This document shows, piece by piece, positions 1 through 7,382 of a stretch of DNA of 25,931 bases. Positions within the stretch are counted from its first letter, which is position 1; each line of letters begins with the position of its first letter. The stretch is taken from the NCBI GenBank assembly GCA_947174735.1, contig CAMWKC010000004.1:1-25931 (forward strand). Direction: 5' to 3'. The translations under genes were made by a program, and so were the position numbers. The notes beneath the pieces are model-generated. The model made no database searches. It was given only the letters and a program-made list of their open reading frames with translations, and had not been told where the DNA came from. The DNA comes from an uncultured Porphyromonadaceae bacterium (GTDB taxonomy: Bacteria; Bacteroidota; Bacteroidia; Bacteroidales; Muribaculaceae).

Positions 1-1048
1 ATTTATGATTAGTCTCAGAACAAATCCGATGTCGGTTTGACCGCCAACGCTGCATGATTTCATTTAATTGACGATGTTCGATCAAAAAACCGTCATGGGC
101 AAAATCTGAGGGCATCTCCTCATAAACGGCTCCGGGAATATTCTCAGCGAGAGCTTTCTGTGTGGCAGGAGGGAAAAGAATATCGGAAGTTATACCAACC
201 ACAAGAGTGTTGGCTTTAATTCGCGACAACGCTTTCTCCACTCCACCTCTTCCGCGGCCCACATCATGAGAATCTCCGCTTTCACATATTCTGACATAAG
301 AATAGACATCAAATCTATCACAAAGTTTCTTACCCTGATATTCCTGATATGTCTGCACTCTGTGAAAGAAAGGGTCGTTTTTTTCTTCAGGGTCCTTCTG
401 ACTCATATTATAGGCAAACGGACCGCGATAACTGATGAGAGCAATGGCACGTGCAGTCGCAAGACCACTTCGGGCAGCGTCAAGCCGAGGTTCCCCGTAA
501 GTAGGATCAGTCTTAATAGCCATATACATGGTCTGATTGAAAGCTGCTAACCAAGGGCTACACGAAGCATCTGTAGCACAAAACATTACATTTTCAGCAA
601 TATCAAGATTTGTCACAGTCCATTCTATTGCCTGAAATCCTCCGAGCGATACTCCTATAAGTTCATGAATTTTCTTTATACCCAGATGATTTGCCAGCAA
701 CTGATGAGCCTTAACCATATCGCGTATCGTGATACGCGGAAAAGCACCACACCATGGCTTACCACTTTGAGGATTGATACTGGACGGACCGGTTGTACCA
801 TAGCAGGAGCCAAGCACATTGGCACAGACAATAAAGTACTTTTGCGGATCAAGAAACAGTCCATCTCCGACAGTACCCGGCCACCAGTCAGCAACATCTG
901 AGTTAGCTGTCAGACCATGCATTACCCATATAACGTTACTTTTATCTTCATTAAGAGTGCCAAAAGTATGATATGCCACTGTCAGTTCAGGGAGAACCTC
1001 TCCTGATCCAAGTCTGAAGGGAAGCTGTGAATGGAATGTACACTTCAT
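1..1048 (-). CDS. metX: Homoserine O-acyltransferase MetX (3' end cut by window edge)
   Basis: Cytoplasmic alpha/beta-hydrolase enzyme that acylates the hydroxyl of L-homoserine, usually with acetyl-CoA, at the entry to methionine synthesis. The frame is open from an ATG at 1048 to the left edge and gives 349 residues, close to the usual family length, so probably only the last few residues and the stop are missing. Visible motifs are the nucleophile elbow GVSLGGFQ (Ser134), the acid in TSDILFPP (Asp289) and the base in AHDGF (His318), a complete Ser-Asp-His triad. The N-terminal half shows the family pattern MHGLTANSD and LGSCYGTTGP. It has its own promoter just upstream and seems separate from the genes to its right. 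Some family members use succinyl-CoA; the sequence as read here does not settle which donor is used. Confidence 0.9.
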   Translation of the reverse strand, partial: MKCTFHSQLPFRLGSGEVLPELTVAYHTFGTLNEDKSNVIWVMHGLTANSDVADWWPGTVGDGLFLDPQKYFIVCANVLGSCYGTTGPSSINPQSGKPWCGAFPRITIRDMVKAHQLLANHLGIKKIHELIGVSLGGFQAIEWTVTNLDIAENVMFCATDASCSPWLAAFNQTMYMAIKTDPTYGEPRLDAARSGLATARAIALISYRGPFAYNMSQKDPEEKNDPFFHRVQTYQEYQGKKLCDRFDVYSYVRICESGDSHDVGRGRGGVEKALSRIKANTLVVGITSDILFPPATQKALAENIPGAVYEEMPSDFAHDGFLIEHRQLNEIMQRWRSNRHRICSETNHK

Positions 1049-1079
1049 ATCCGGAAATATATACCTATATTGTATAGGG

Positions 1080-1111
1080 CAAAATTACTAAAAATCCAAC
1101 ATCTATGCAAA
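1080..1111 (-). promoter_or_regulatory. Bacteroides-type promoter of metX
   Basis: On the minus strand a perfect -7 box TAATTTTG lies at 1087-1080 and a perfect -33 box TTTG at 1111-1108, separated by exactly 20 bp. This matches the established Bacteroidetes primary sigma consensus TTTG-N19-21-TAnnTTTG. Transcription would start near 1075, giving a leader of about 27 nt before the ATG at 1048. No riboswitch-like structure fits in so short a leader. Confidence 0.8.
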
Positions 1112-1169
1112 TAGCGTTTCTGTAGTCAAAATCAGGAACGTTACCAATAAAGGATTACTGATACCTATC

Positions 1170-1207
1170 AATTAAAAGAGTGTATATCAAGCTTTAATAT
1201 ACACTCT
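1170..1207 (-). terminator. Intrinsic terminator after the beta-lactamase/MBL-fold unit
   Basis: A perfect 11-bp inverted repeat pairs 1177-1187 (AGAGTGTATAT) with 1197-1207 (ATATACACTCT) around a 9-nt loop. Read on the minus strand it is followed by TTTTAATT, a weak U-tract, which fits termination of the minus-strand unit whose last stop is at 1265. On the plus strand the flank is not T-rich, so the minus orientation is preferred. No plus-strand gene ends here. Confidence 0.75.
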
Positions 1208-1264
1208 ATTCATTATCTTCAATTATTCATAGAAATAGAGATGTGACCTTTTATCTGTAATAGA

Positions 1265-2122
1265 TTAAAAAATCACACTGTTACCGGGTATATGAGCGCC
1301 AAGTATGGTCAGTGAGTTGGCTGCGGCGTATGAGAGTAGAAGATTACGTGTGGTAACTGCCTGCGCACGGTCGGCGTCATAGTTGGCATTTATTGTCGGG
1401 TCTATGAGTTGTATCGACGCGCCGTGCATCAAGTCACCGGCAAAGAGAAGATTGCCGAGACGGTAAGCAGTATGACCCGGTGTATGGCCTTTGGCCGAGA
1501 TAGGAAGAATGTTATCAGGCAGAATATCTCCCGGCTCAAAAGTTATGATTCTGCCAGCGTATGCAGATGCTATCTGTTCGGAAGCATCTTTCATAGTATC
1601 TCGCATAAACGAAAATTCAGCTGCCGGAATATATACCTTAGCATTAGGATATACAGCTTTTCCCACCTCATCAAGAAGGCCTCCGATATGGTCAAAGTGG
1701 CTATGAGTAATATAGATGGCTGTAATGTCGGCAGGAGCTATTTTCAGTGAAGTCAGACGTTCAAGTGTTTTTCCACCTTTTGAAGCTGGCAGACCGGTAT
1801 CAAACATTATATACCCGCTGCCAGTCCTGACTACAAAGCAATTCATCGAAGTCGGAACTTCGCCTTCCGGAGCCAAAGCGTCTACCTTCTGTTTATCAAC
1901 ATTATTTTCGCCATAAAATAAGGAAGCCGGCTGAAATGATTTGTCGGAACATACGAGTGTATAAACCTCGTAACCGTCGTTAGTAAACCGGAAAGTACCT
2001 TCGGGTGTTTCTCCGCCCTGACGTGCGAATACTGCTCCTACAGGATTGGTTTGCCAGTTAAACTGTGCCATACAGAATGCTGAATTAAGTGTTATGGTAA
2101 AAATCGCTAATAATAATTTCAT
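1265..2122 (-). CDS. Secreted metallo-beta-lactamase-fold hydrolase
   Basis: A 285-residue zinc-type hydrolase with an N-terminal signal peptide (Lys2, hydrophobic run to about residue 17, likely cleavage near MAQ), so probably periplasmic. Metal-ligand motifs are complete: H140-S-H142-F-D144-H145, H213 or H217 within GHTPGHT, D230 in FAGDLMHG and H277 in GAHIPG. This is the lactonase/glyoxalase-II-like arrangement with a bridging Asp, not the Cys-containing site of class B1 beta-lactamases. Its substrate cannot be read from the sequence; relatives include quorum-quenching lactonases and other ester hydrolases. It starts 32 bp after the class A beta-lactamase gene on the same strand, and the next element downstream is a hairpin terminator, so the two genes probably form one transcript. 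Confidence 0.85.
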   Translation of the reverse strand: MKLLLAIFTITLNSAFCMAQFNWQTNPVGAVFARQGGETPEGTFRFTNDGYEVYTLVCSDKSFQPASLFYGENNVDKQKVDALAPEGEVPTSMNCFVVRTGSGYIMFDTGLPASKGGKTLERLTSLKIAPADITAIYITHSHFDHIGGLLDEVGKAVYPNAKVYIPAAEFSFMRDTMKDASEQIASAYAGRIITFEPGDILPDNILPISAKGHTPGHTAYRLGNLLFAGDLMHGASIQLIDPTINANYDADRAQAVTTRNLLLSYAAANSLTILGAHIPGNSVIF

Positions 2123-2154
2123 AATATTGAAATTGAAATGTGGATTTATTTTCT

Positions 2155-3096
2155 TTATTTCTTACCGAGACCTTTAAAAACTATCTCCGATATATCGGCT
2201 ATAATCTGTTCTGTTTCTGCCATTCCATAACCGGAGTCAGATATAAATACAGCTATAGCATATCCATCTTTATTGGGAAGAAAAATATAGCCGGCATCGT
2301 TTACGGCGATAATATGACCTTGTGCATCTGTATCGCCTGTACCGGTCTTATGACCGATTCGGGCATTAGTAGGCATCAGCGGTGCCGGTAGACGACTGTT
2401 CCCGGTCCGACACATCATCATAATCGAACCAACAGACTCATGCACCGGACTATTATGCCACATATCCTGACGATAGAATTTATCAAATAACGCAGCCATC
2501 GCAATCGGTGTAGCACTGTTTTGGTAGCATAATCCTGTATCACGGTGCATATCGTCTTCGGTAGAAACAATTGCAATATCAGAATAACCTAACACTTTCA
2601 TCAGACTATCGGCAACAACCGGACCACCTATCAGGCGGAAGAGAATGTCACAAGCGTTATTATCGCTTTGACTGAGCGAATATTCTAAAATCTCCGAAAG
2701 CGACAGTCGAATGTTCCTTACTCCATATTTATCTCGCATCGGACTCCAGGTGTTTTCCTTCAACTCATCAGTACTGATAGTAACGGTATCAGAAAGCGAC
2801 ATTCCGTTACGCACACAGTAATCAGCTACAGCAAGTGCCTGAGGAAATTTGTAGACACTCAGCATAGGAAAACTGCTGTTACCGTTGACTGCAACAGTGT
2901 CCTCCCCATTGACAATTACTGCCATACCTATACAAGCATCTGTCTTACTTTTCACATAGTCATTAAGCTGAGCTTCTATCTCCGGATAATGACTTTCATG
3001 CCCAGCATAACGCTGAGCAGAACAAGCTGTATTCACCAATATCATAACAACAGAAATAATACTGGTGAAAAACAGGAGAATTTTCTTCATCATCAT
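2155..3096 (-). CDS. Class A beta-lactamase, subclass A2 type
   Basis: Serine beta-lactamase of 313 residues expected to hydrolyse penicillins and/or cephalosporins outside the cytoplasm. The N-terminus (MMMKK, hydrophobic run, then VNTAC with Cys25) is a signal peptide, possibly a lipoprotein signal, although Asn at position -3 is not a textbook lipobox. All catalytic motifs are present: S80-V-Y-K83 (SxxK), S144-D145-N146 (SDN), Glu180 in the omega-loop segment STEDDMH, and K250-T-G252. The omega loop, with EDDMH followed by CYQN, resembles the CfxA/CblA/PER branch (A2), common in Bacteroidetes, rather than TEM/SHV. A promoter lies upstream and the MBL-fold gene follows. Whether it confers resistance, and its substrate range, are unknown from sequence. 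Confidence 0.92.
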   Translation of the reverse strand: MMMKKILLFFTSIISVVMILVNTACSAQRYAGHESHYPEIEAQLNDYVKSKTDACIGMAVIVNGEDTVAVNGNSSFPMLSVYKFPQALAVADYCVRNGMSLSDTVTISTDELKENTWSPMRDKYGVRNIRLSLSEILEYSLSQSDNNACDILFRLIGGPVVADSLMKVLGYSDIAIVSTEDDMHRDTGLCYQNSATPIAMAALFDKFYRQDMWHNSPVHESVGSIMMMCRTGNSRLPAPLMPTNARIGHKTGTGDTDAQGHIIAVNDAGYIFLPNKDGYAIAVFISDSGYGMAETEQIIADISEIVFKGLGKK

Positions 3097-3123
3097 AACT
3101 CATTAATTTTGATTACGATAATG

Positions 3124-3155
3124 CAAAATTACTCACTTTGGTATAAATAACCTAA
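3124..3155 (-). promoter_or_regulatory. Probable promoter of the beta-lactamase gene
   Basis: On the minus strand a perfect -7 box TAATTTTG lies at 3131-3124. Twenty bp upstream at 3155-3152 is TTAG, a three-of-four match to the -33 box TTTG. The beta-lactamase ATG is at 3096, so the leader would be about 20 nt. Confidence 0.6.
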
Positions 3156-3208
3156 TGTTGATAAGCGATTTTTCCTAATATATCACCCGTGCGAAGCTCG
3201 TTTACGTC

Positions 3209-3223
3209 CGGAGCTCTGCTCCG
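3209..3223 (-). terminator. GC-rich hairpin behind the small membrane protein gene (possible weak terminator)
   Basis: The inverted repeat CGGAGC/GCTCCG (3209-3214 and 3218-3223) has a 3-nt loop and begins 4 bp after the stop codon ending at 3228. It could end transcription or protect the 3' end, but no T-tract follows on either strand, so the terminator call is weak. It separates the membrane-protein gene from the beta-lactamase promoter. Confidence 0.35.
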
Positions 3224-3227
3224 TATC

Positions 3228-3662
3228 TCACGTCCGCTTCTGCTTTCTCAAGCCGAAGAAGCCGCTATGCCGACACGTATGCACTATTACCATTACGATA
3301 AATACAAAGCCTATTTTACCATGTATGCCACCAATTGTAGAATGAACCGGATTAATACACCAATGTACTGTAGCTATCACAGCACTAATAAGAGTAAGCA
3401 AAAAGAAAGCGCTAAGCCAGCGTGTACCCTTTTTGGACTGCTTACTTCCAGACTTACAACACATCATACGAACAGCAGGACGATTAAGCGCAAGATGCCA
3501 GAAGATAAAAGCGAAAAAGGCGATTCCAAACACGATGTGAAGCCACACCCATAATGATAACCCCGCCGGATTTATTTCAAGTTGAATACCTGAAGCAAGC
3601 ATTACGATTGTAAGAGCTGCCAATATCCACGCACACAATTTAAGTTTTGTGATTTTTTTCAT
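3228..3662 (-). CDS. Small four-helix membrane protein, cytochrome b-like (DUF4405-type)
   Basis: With the ATG at 3662 the protein is 144 residues (MKKITKLK...). Four hydrophobic helices lie near residues 8-27, 37-59, 82-102 and 115-131. Histidines sit in or next to helices: H42 (WLHIVFG), H56 (FWHLALN), H100, H107, H114 and H128. Paired histidines in a four-helix bundle suggest a b-type heme or quinone-linked membrane protein as in DUF4405 proteins; this is inference. An in-frame ATG at 3725 would add 21 residues but lies upstream of the predicted promoter, and 3662 has the usual lysine-rich start before helix 1. It lies between the AraC regulator and the beta-lactamase unit; no electron-transfer partner is visible. 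Confidence 0.7.
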   Translation of the reverse strand: MKKITKLKLCAWILAALTIVMLASGIQLEINPAGLSLWVWLHIVFGIAFFAFIFWHLALNRPAVRMMCCKSGSKQSKKGTRWLSAFFLLTLISAVIATVHWCINPVHSTIGGIHGKIGFVFIVMVIVHTCRHSGFFGLRKQKRT

Positions 3663-3688
3663 TGCCTTATTTACTTTGATTACAGCTA

Positions 3689-3720
3689 CAAAGTTATAAT
3701 GACAATGACCGACAGACAAT
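3689..3720 (-). promoter_or_regulatory. Probable promoter of the small membrane protein gene
   Basis: Minus-strand -7 box TAACTTTG at 3696-3689 matches TAnnTTTG perfectly. The -33 box at 3720-3717 is ATTG (three of four), at 20 bp spacing. The start site would be near 3684, which supports translation from the ATG at 3662 and not from 3725. A 7-bp direct repeat GACAATG (3701-3707, 3715-3721) lies in the spacer and over the -33 box. Confidence 0.55.
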
Positions 3721-3744
3721 GTCATAAATAAGGCTTAAACCGGA

Positions 3745-4608
3745 CTATTTAAGGTTCTGACGGAATTTTACCGGTGACACACCTACAGCCGATGTAAAGA
3801 TACGTGAGAGATAGGCACTGTCATCGACACCTAATTGTGCAGATATTTCCTTGATACTTAAAGAAGTATAGGCTAACAAACGCTTAGCATTAAGAATAAG
3901 CATGTTGCGTATATACTGACTTGTACTGACTCCACATATATCATTTATAACTTCATTAAGGTAGACAGGCGAAATATACATCAAACCGGCATAAAACGAC
4001 GGACTGCGGTTAATGGCAATATATTCGTTGAGCAGTTGGTTCAAAGTACGTACAATTTCAAGACGACGGTTTTCCTTTCTATCGGATAAAGGCAGTGCAG
4101 ATGCGACACAAGCAGCAACCAATCCCACGAAAGCCTCCGCAAGACTACGCGCTATGCGCTGATATGTCTCTCTTTTATCAGACTCGCTTTCAGACAATGG
4201 AATGTACTTACGGATAAGATCAAACAACATACGAAGTTCCAGCTGACATTCCGAGGGCACGTCAACCTCTATCTCACTGAAGGCTACATCTTGAAACAGA
4301 CAGGTATAACATTTATCAACATAACTGCTATCAACTATCAAAGCAAAACCTTCATAAAACTGTGAACTAACAAACTTATGCACCTGCCCCGGCTGTATAA
4401 GCAAAAGCTGACCAGGGTAAATAGTTCGCTGACTGAAATCCAGTTCGTATGTTACCTGGCCTTTTTCCATGAGACCGAAAATATAATAATCGTCCTGATG
4501 AGCATAGGTAACAGGTATCTGACCTACAGACACACTGCTGATTTCACGGGTTTTCAGTCCGCAATCACTGACCAGTGACACCTTATGTCGGGGTAATACG
4601 CTTTTCAT
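3745..4608 (-). CDS. AraC-family transcriptional regulator
   Basis: A 287-residue DNA-binding regulator. The N-terminal half looks like a cupin sensor domain (IYPGQLLLIQPGQVHKF near residues 63-79). The C-terminal ~95 residues hold the two helix-turn-helix units of AraC/XylS proteins: the first around SPSFYAGLMYISPVYLNEVI, the second SIKEISAQLGVDDSAYLSRI followed by the family signature GVSPVKFR at the extreme C-terminus. The ligand is unknown. It is transcribed divergently from the riboswitch-led cobU operon and lies 82 bp upstream of the small membrane protein gene on the same strand, so it could control either. No corrinoid-binding motif (such as the DxHxxG of B12-binding domains) is visible. 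Confidence 0.88.
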   Translation of the reverse strand: MKSVLPRHKVSLVSDCGLKTREISSVSVGQIPVTYAHQDDYYIFGLMEKGQVTYELDFSQRTIYPGQLLLIQPGQVHKFVSSQFYEGFALIVDSSYVDKCYTCLFQDVAFSEIEVDVPSECQLELRMLFDLIRKYIPLSESESDKRETYQRIARSLAEAFVGLVAACVASALPLSDRKENRRLEIVRTLNQLLNEYIAINRSPSFYAGLMYISPVYLNEVINDICGVSTSQYIRNMLILNAKRLLAYTSLSIKEISAQLGVDDSAYLSRIFTSAVGVSPVKFRQNLK

Positions 4609-4832
4609 ACCATATATAATTAAGCCGCACAGACAAAATGATAATATGTTATATCTTTACTAAAATTATACCGTCACTGATTTATTAACGCCTTAATCTT
4701 GAAATATTGACAATAAGCAGCTGGATTAATTTGATAATATGTACTCAGAGTAGAGAAAAATATAAAATACCTTATAGCGGACCGAAGGCCGGACTTTATA
4801 GTGAGAAATAAGGCCGAATCAAAGATTTTTTG
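4609..4832. promoter_or_regulatory. Divergent intergenic region between the AraC regulator gene and the cobU riboswitch
   Basis: AT-rich, with no credible reading frame. On the AraC side the best -7 candidate is TCATTTTG at 4641-4634 (one mismatch to TAnnTTTG) with TTTT about 20 bp further upstream; this is only suggestive. On the cobU side a spaced repeat lies at 4771-4801 (listed separately). From about 4650 to 4770 I see no structure beyond AT-richness. Confidence 0.4.
4771..4801 (+). repeat. Spaced direct repeat CTTATAG / CTTTATAG, candidate operator
   Basis: CTTATAG (4771-4777) recurs as CTTTATAG (4794-4801), start to start 23 bp or about two helical turns. The GC-rich segment between them contains CGGACC and CCGGAC. 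The pair lies directly upstream of the predicted -33 position of the cobU operon promoter and between two divergent genes, where an AraC dimer could bind adjacent half-sites. Binding is not shown by the sequence. Confidence 0.3.
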
Positions 4833-4840
4833 TAAATTTG
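4833..4840 (+). promoter_or_regulatory. -7 box of the cobU operon promoter
   Basis: TAAATTTG is a perfect match to the Bacteroidetes -7 box TAnnTTTG. The expected -33 position (about 4809-4812) reads TAAG, a poor match, so the promoter may need an activator. Transcription would start around 4845, at the beginning of the riboswitch P1 stem. Confidence 0.55.
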
Positions 4841-4843
4841 CCG

Positions 4844-5063
4844 TGCAATATGGTGAACGGACAGGTGTTGTCCGTGAGAGGGAACCCGGTGTGAATCCGA
4901 GACAGTACCAGCTACTGTAAGGCCCGATGAATACAGAACAATCACATCTTTATGGTCACTGCACACAATGTGTGGGAAGGCCGTTCGGATTGTTCGGGCT
5001 AAGTCAGGAAACCTGCCTTTTGCAATACATGAGAGTTATTTCTGGATTAAAATAAGATTACTC
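4844..5063 (+). promoter_or_regulatory. Cobalamin riboswitch (B12 aptamer with L5-L13 kissing loop)
   Basis: A complete aptamer can be folded by eye: P1 TGCAA 4844-4848 with TTGCA 5020-5024; hairpin CGGACA/TGTCCG 4858-4874; conserved core with GGGAAC, GGTG and GAATCC at 4880-4899; P5 ACAGTA/TACTGT 4902-4918 with loop CCAGC; GCCCGA 4922-4927 with TCGGGC 4994-4999; GAACAATC 4936-4943 with GATTGTTC 4988-4995; CACAC/GTGTG 4962-4974 followed by GGGAAGGCC; and the B12 box AAGTCAGGAAACCTGCC at 5001-5017. Downstream, TTATTT/AAATAA (5036-5041, 5050-5055) forms P13, whose loop carries CTGG (5042-5045), complementary to L5 CCAG (4908-4911). Cobalamin binding should favour the kissing loop and repress the cobUTSC operon, probably at translation, since P13 ends at or near the cobU ribosome-binding site and no terminator follows. 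Confidence 0.95.
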
Positions 5064-5071
5064 AAACGACA

Positions 5072-5599
5072 TTGAAAGCAAAAGTCATAATGGTGACAGG
5101 AGGGCAACGCTCCGGGAAGAGTGTGTTTGCAGAAAATCTGGCCCTCAGCCTGTCTGAACGCCCGGTATACTTAGCTACGGCAGAAATCTTCGATGAGGAG
5201 ATGCGTCGCAGAGTCACGATTCACCGTCAACGCAGGGAAAAGCGATGGCACAATCTTGAAGAACCTTTACATATTTCCGCCATTACCCTGAATGAAGAAG
5301 ATACAGTGCTGATTGACTGTCTTACTCTGTGGGCCAGCAATTGGTTTTTCAGATATAATGAGAATATTACACAGGCGCTCGAAACAATGCAGCATGAGCT
5401 GAAGCAACTGTTCAGTCATAATATTACCCTGATTATTGTAACTAATGAAATAGGTCTCGGCGGTGTAAGCGAAAACGCAACCCAGCGCCACTTTACTGAT
5501 CTGCAAGGCTCAATCAATCAGTTTGTAGCCTCAGCAGCTGATGAAGTATATCTGACAGTATCCGGTATTCCAGTAAAAATAAAATCTGATAAACCATGA
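5072..5599 (+). CDS. cobU: Adenosylcobinamide kinase / adenosylcobinamide-phosphate guanylyltransferase
   Basis: Bifunctional enzyme that phosphorylates adenosylcobinamide and then transfers GMP from GTP to give AdoCbi-GDP, the first step of nucleotide loop assembly. Visible motifs: P-loop GGQRSGKS (residues 10-17 from the TTG start), His51 in IHRQRR near the usual GMP-accepting histidine, VLIDCLTLW as the Walker B-like strand, and the conserved block [16 protein letters not shown]. Length 175 residues fits the family. The start is uncertain: TTG at 5072 keeps the usual hydrophobic residues before VTGG, while the ATG at 5090 would begin [11 protein letters not shown] and sits further from the riboswitch P13 hairpin. 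An in-frame stop at 5048 rules out any longer form. It is the first gene of the riboswitch operon and overlaps cobT by 4 bp (ATGA). Confidence 0.95.
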   Translation: MKAKVIMVTGGQRSGKSVFAENLALSLSERPVYLATAEIFDEEMRRRVTIHRQRREKRWHNLEEPLHISAITLNEEDTVLIDCLTLWASNWFFRYNENITQALETMQHELKQLFSHNITLIIVTNEIGLGGVSENATQRHFTDLQGSINQFVASAADEVYLTVSGIPVKIKSDKP

Positions 5600-6633
5600 A
5601 ATTCAATATCAAACCCATTGACCATCAAATCGAACCACAGATTACAGACAAAATCGATAACCTGACAAAACCGAAAGGTTCACTTGGAAGACTGGAAGAA
5701 TTAGCTAAAAAGATATGTCTGATTCAACAAACCCTTACACCTGAGTTACGCAGTCCGCACAATGTACTTTTCGCAGCAGATCACGGTATACTCGAAGAGG
5801 ATGTAAGCGTATCTCCTAAAGAAGTGACATGGCAGCAGCTCAGTCACTTTTCCAAAGGAGGAGCAGGTATTAACTTTCTCTGTGAGCAACACGGATTCCG
5901 GTTAATCTTAGTAGACGCCGGTACAGACTATGATATACCTTCCGGACATGGTATCATAGATATGAAAGTACGCAAAGGCACCAGAAACTTTCTTCATGGT
6001 CCGGCTATGACTATCGCAGAGATGGAATTATGCATAGAGCGTGGTGCGAAGGTAGTAAAAGACATTATTGCTGCTACTGACTGCAACGTAATCAGTTTCG
6101 GTGAAATGGGTAGCGGCAATACCTCACCCTCGGCAATCTGGATGCACCTCTTCACCGGTATCGAATTGAATAAATGTATCGGAGCCGGCGCAGGTCTTGA
6201 TAATCCCGGAGTGAGACATAAGGCTGAAGTGCTTTCGGCAGCCTTAGCCAACTATCAGGGTGAAGATGATGCAAAGTCAAAAACAGCATGGTTCGGAGGC
6301 TACGAAATGGTTATGGCTATGGGGGCGATGCTACAGGCCGCCGAATCGGGTATGCTGATAATCGTAGATGGCTTTATAATGACTGCTGTCATACTTGCAG
6401 CTTCACAATTTTATCCTCATATACTCGATTATGCCGTATTCGGACATCAGGGAGATGAAAGCGGTCACAAACTCATGCTCGAAGCAATGAAGGTCAGAGC
6501 TCTGCTCCATCTTGATCTCCGCCTCGGCGAAGGTACAGGAGCTGTATGCGCTTATCCTATACTCGAGTCAGCTGTCAGAATGATAAACTGTATGGATAAC
6601 TTCCAGTCAGCGAACGTCACTAAATATTTCTGA
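5596..6633 (+). CDS. cobT: Nicotinate-nucleotide:dimethylbenzimidazole phosphoribosyltransferase
   Basis: Activates the lower-ligand base to its alpha-ribotide phosphate using nicotinate mononucleotide, in the cytoplasm. The 345-residue length is typical. Motifs: [15 protein letters not shown] near residues 23-37, FAADHGI followed by [25 protein letters not shown] (often GEMGIGNT in the family), [14 protein letters not shown], and LGEGTGA with Glu312 matching the catalytic glutamate. It starts inside the cobU stop and ends with TGATG shared with cobS, so translational coupling is likely. No bluB or bza genes for making the base are in the window, so which lower ligand the cell uses is unknown. 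Confidence 0.95.
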   Translation: MKFNIKPIDHQIEPQITDKIDNLTKPKGSLGRLEELAKKICLIQQTLTPELRSPHNVLFAADHGILEEDVSVSPKEVTWQQLSHFSKGGAGINFLCEQHGFRLILVDAGTDYDIPSGHGIIDMKVRKGTRNFLHGPAMTIAEMELCIERGAKVVKDIIAATDCNVISFGEMGSGNTSPSAIWMHLFTGIELNKCIGAGAGLDNPGVRHKAEVLSAALANYQGEDDAKSKTAWFGGYEMVMAMGAMLQAAESGMLIIVDGFIMTAVILAASQFYPHILDYAVFGHQGDESGHKLMLEAMKVRALLHLDLRLGEGTGAVCAYPILESAVRMINCMDNFQSANVTKYF

Positions 6634-7382
6634 TGAAACATATTGCTGCAGCTCTCACGTTGTTTACCCGTCTGCCGGTGTGGCGTCTGACTGATATTCC
6701 CTCTTCATATTACTCTACCGCTGTAGTATGCTGGCCTCTGACAGGCTGGCTTACAGGTGGCCTTACAGGTCTGACACTTTACACTCTGTCTTTTGTGTTA
6801 CCACTGTTGCCTGCTGTGGTATCAGCTATCATCATACGGTTGTTACTCACAGGAGCACTGCATGAAGACGGTCTGGCAGATTTCTGCGACGGATTCGGAG
6901 GAGGACATGATAGAGAAGGAATACTCCGGATAATGAAAGATTCCCATATCGGAACATACGGAGTAATAGGTCTGATATGCTATTTCCTTCTTACATGCTC
7001 ACTTTTAGACTCACTTCCTGCAGAAACAGGAGTTATGGCTATCTTCGCAGCTGACCCGTTTGCAAAATGCTGTGCCTCGCAGTTGACCAATATACTGAAC
7101 TACGCACGTCCGGAAGGTGCAAAAAACAGAATATCATATTCACGTATGACCATTGGGCAACTTACTTTTAACCTGCTTTCAGGCATTCTACCGATTACTC
7201 CTATAATAATTTATTCACCTCTGACTGCCTGTGCGGTAATATTTCCGTTAACTGCATTGTTCTTTATGATAAAGATAATGAAACATCGCATAGGAGGCTA
7301 TACCGGTGACTGCTGCGGAGCCACTTTTCTTATCTGTGAAGCAGCTATGTTAACCGGTATCGTAATATTAACAGCAATATGA
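6633..7382 (+). CDS. cobS: Adenosylcobinamide-GDP ribazoletransferase (cobalamin synthase)
   Basis: Integral inner-membrane enzyme that joins AdoCbi-GDP with alpha-ribazole (phosphate) to make cobalamin (phosphate). The 249 residues are mostly hydrophobic, with about six membrane segments. The conserved acidic signature is clear: TGALHEDGLADFCDGFGGG at residues 73-91 (His77, Glu78, Asp79, Asp83, Asp86), followed by RIMKDSHIGTYGVIGL. It shares one base with the cobT stop and overlaps cobC by 4 bp, consistent with a single riboswitch-controlled operon. Confidence 0.95.
   Translation: MKHIAAALTLFTRLPVWRLTDIPSSYYSTAVVCWPLTGWLTGGLTGLTLYTLSFVLPLLPAVVSAIIIRLLLTGALHEDGLADFCDGFGGGHDREGILRIMKDSHIGTYGVIGLICYFLLTCSLLDSLPAETGVMAIFAADPFAKCCASQLTNILNYARPEGAKNRISYSRMTIGQLTFNLLSGILPITPIIIYSPLTACAVIFPLTALFFMIKIMKHRIGGYTGDCCGATFLICEAAMLTGIVILTAI

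Noticed and set aside
1265..2122. Calling the MBL-fold protein a class B metallo-beta-lactamase (carbapenemase)
   Set aside because: It has the HxHxDH motif with Asp230 as bridging ligand and no class B1 Cys ligand; motifs fit lactonase/glyoxalase-II-like hydrolases. Being next to a class A enzyme is not evidence of beta-lactam hydrolysis.
3208..3240. Repeated ACGTCCG segments and palindrome as a mobile element end
   Set aside because: Too short, no target duplication or transposase nearby; better explained as a 3' hairpin.
4634..4641. TCATTTTG as the -7 box of the AraC gene
   Set aside because: Same one-base deviation with only a partial -33 match (TTTT); mentioned within the intergenic entry but too weak for its own feature.
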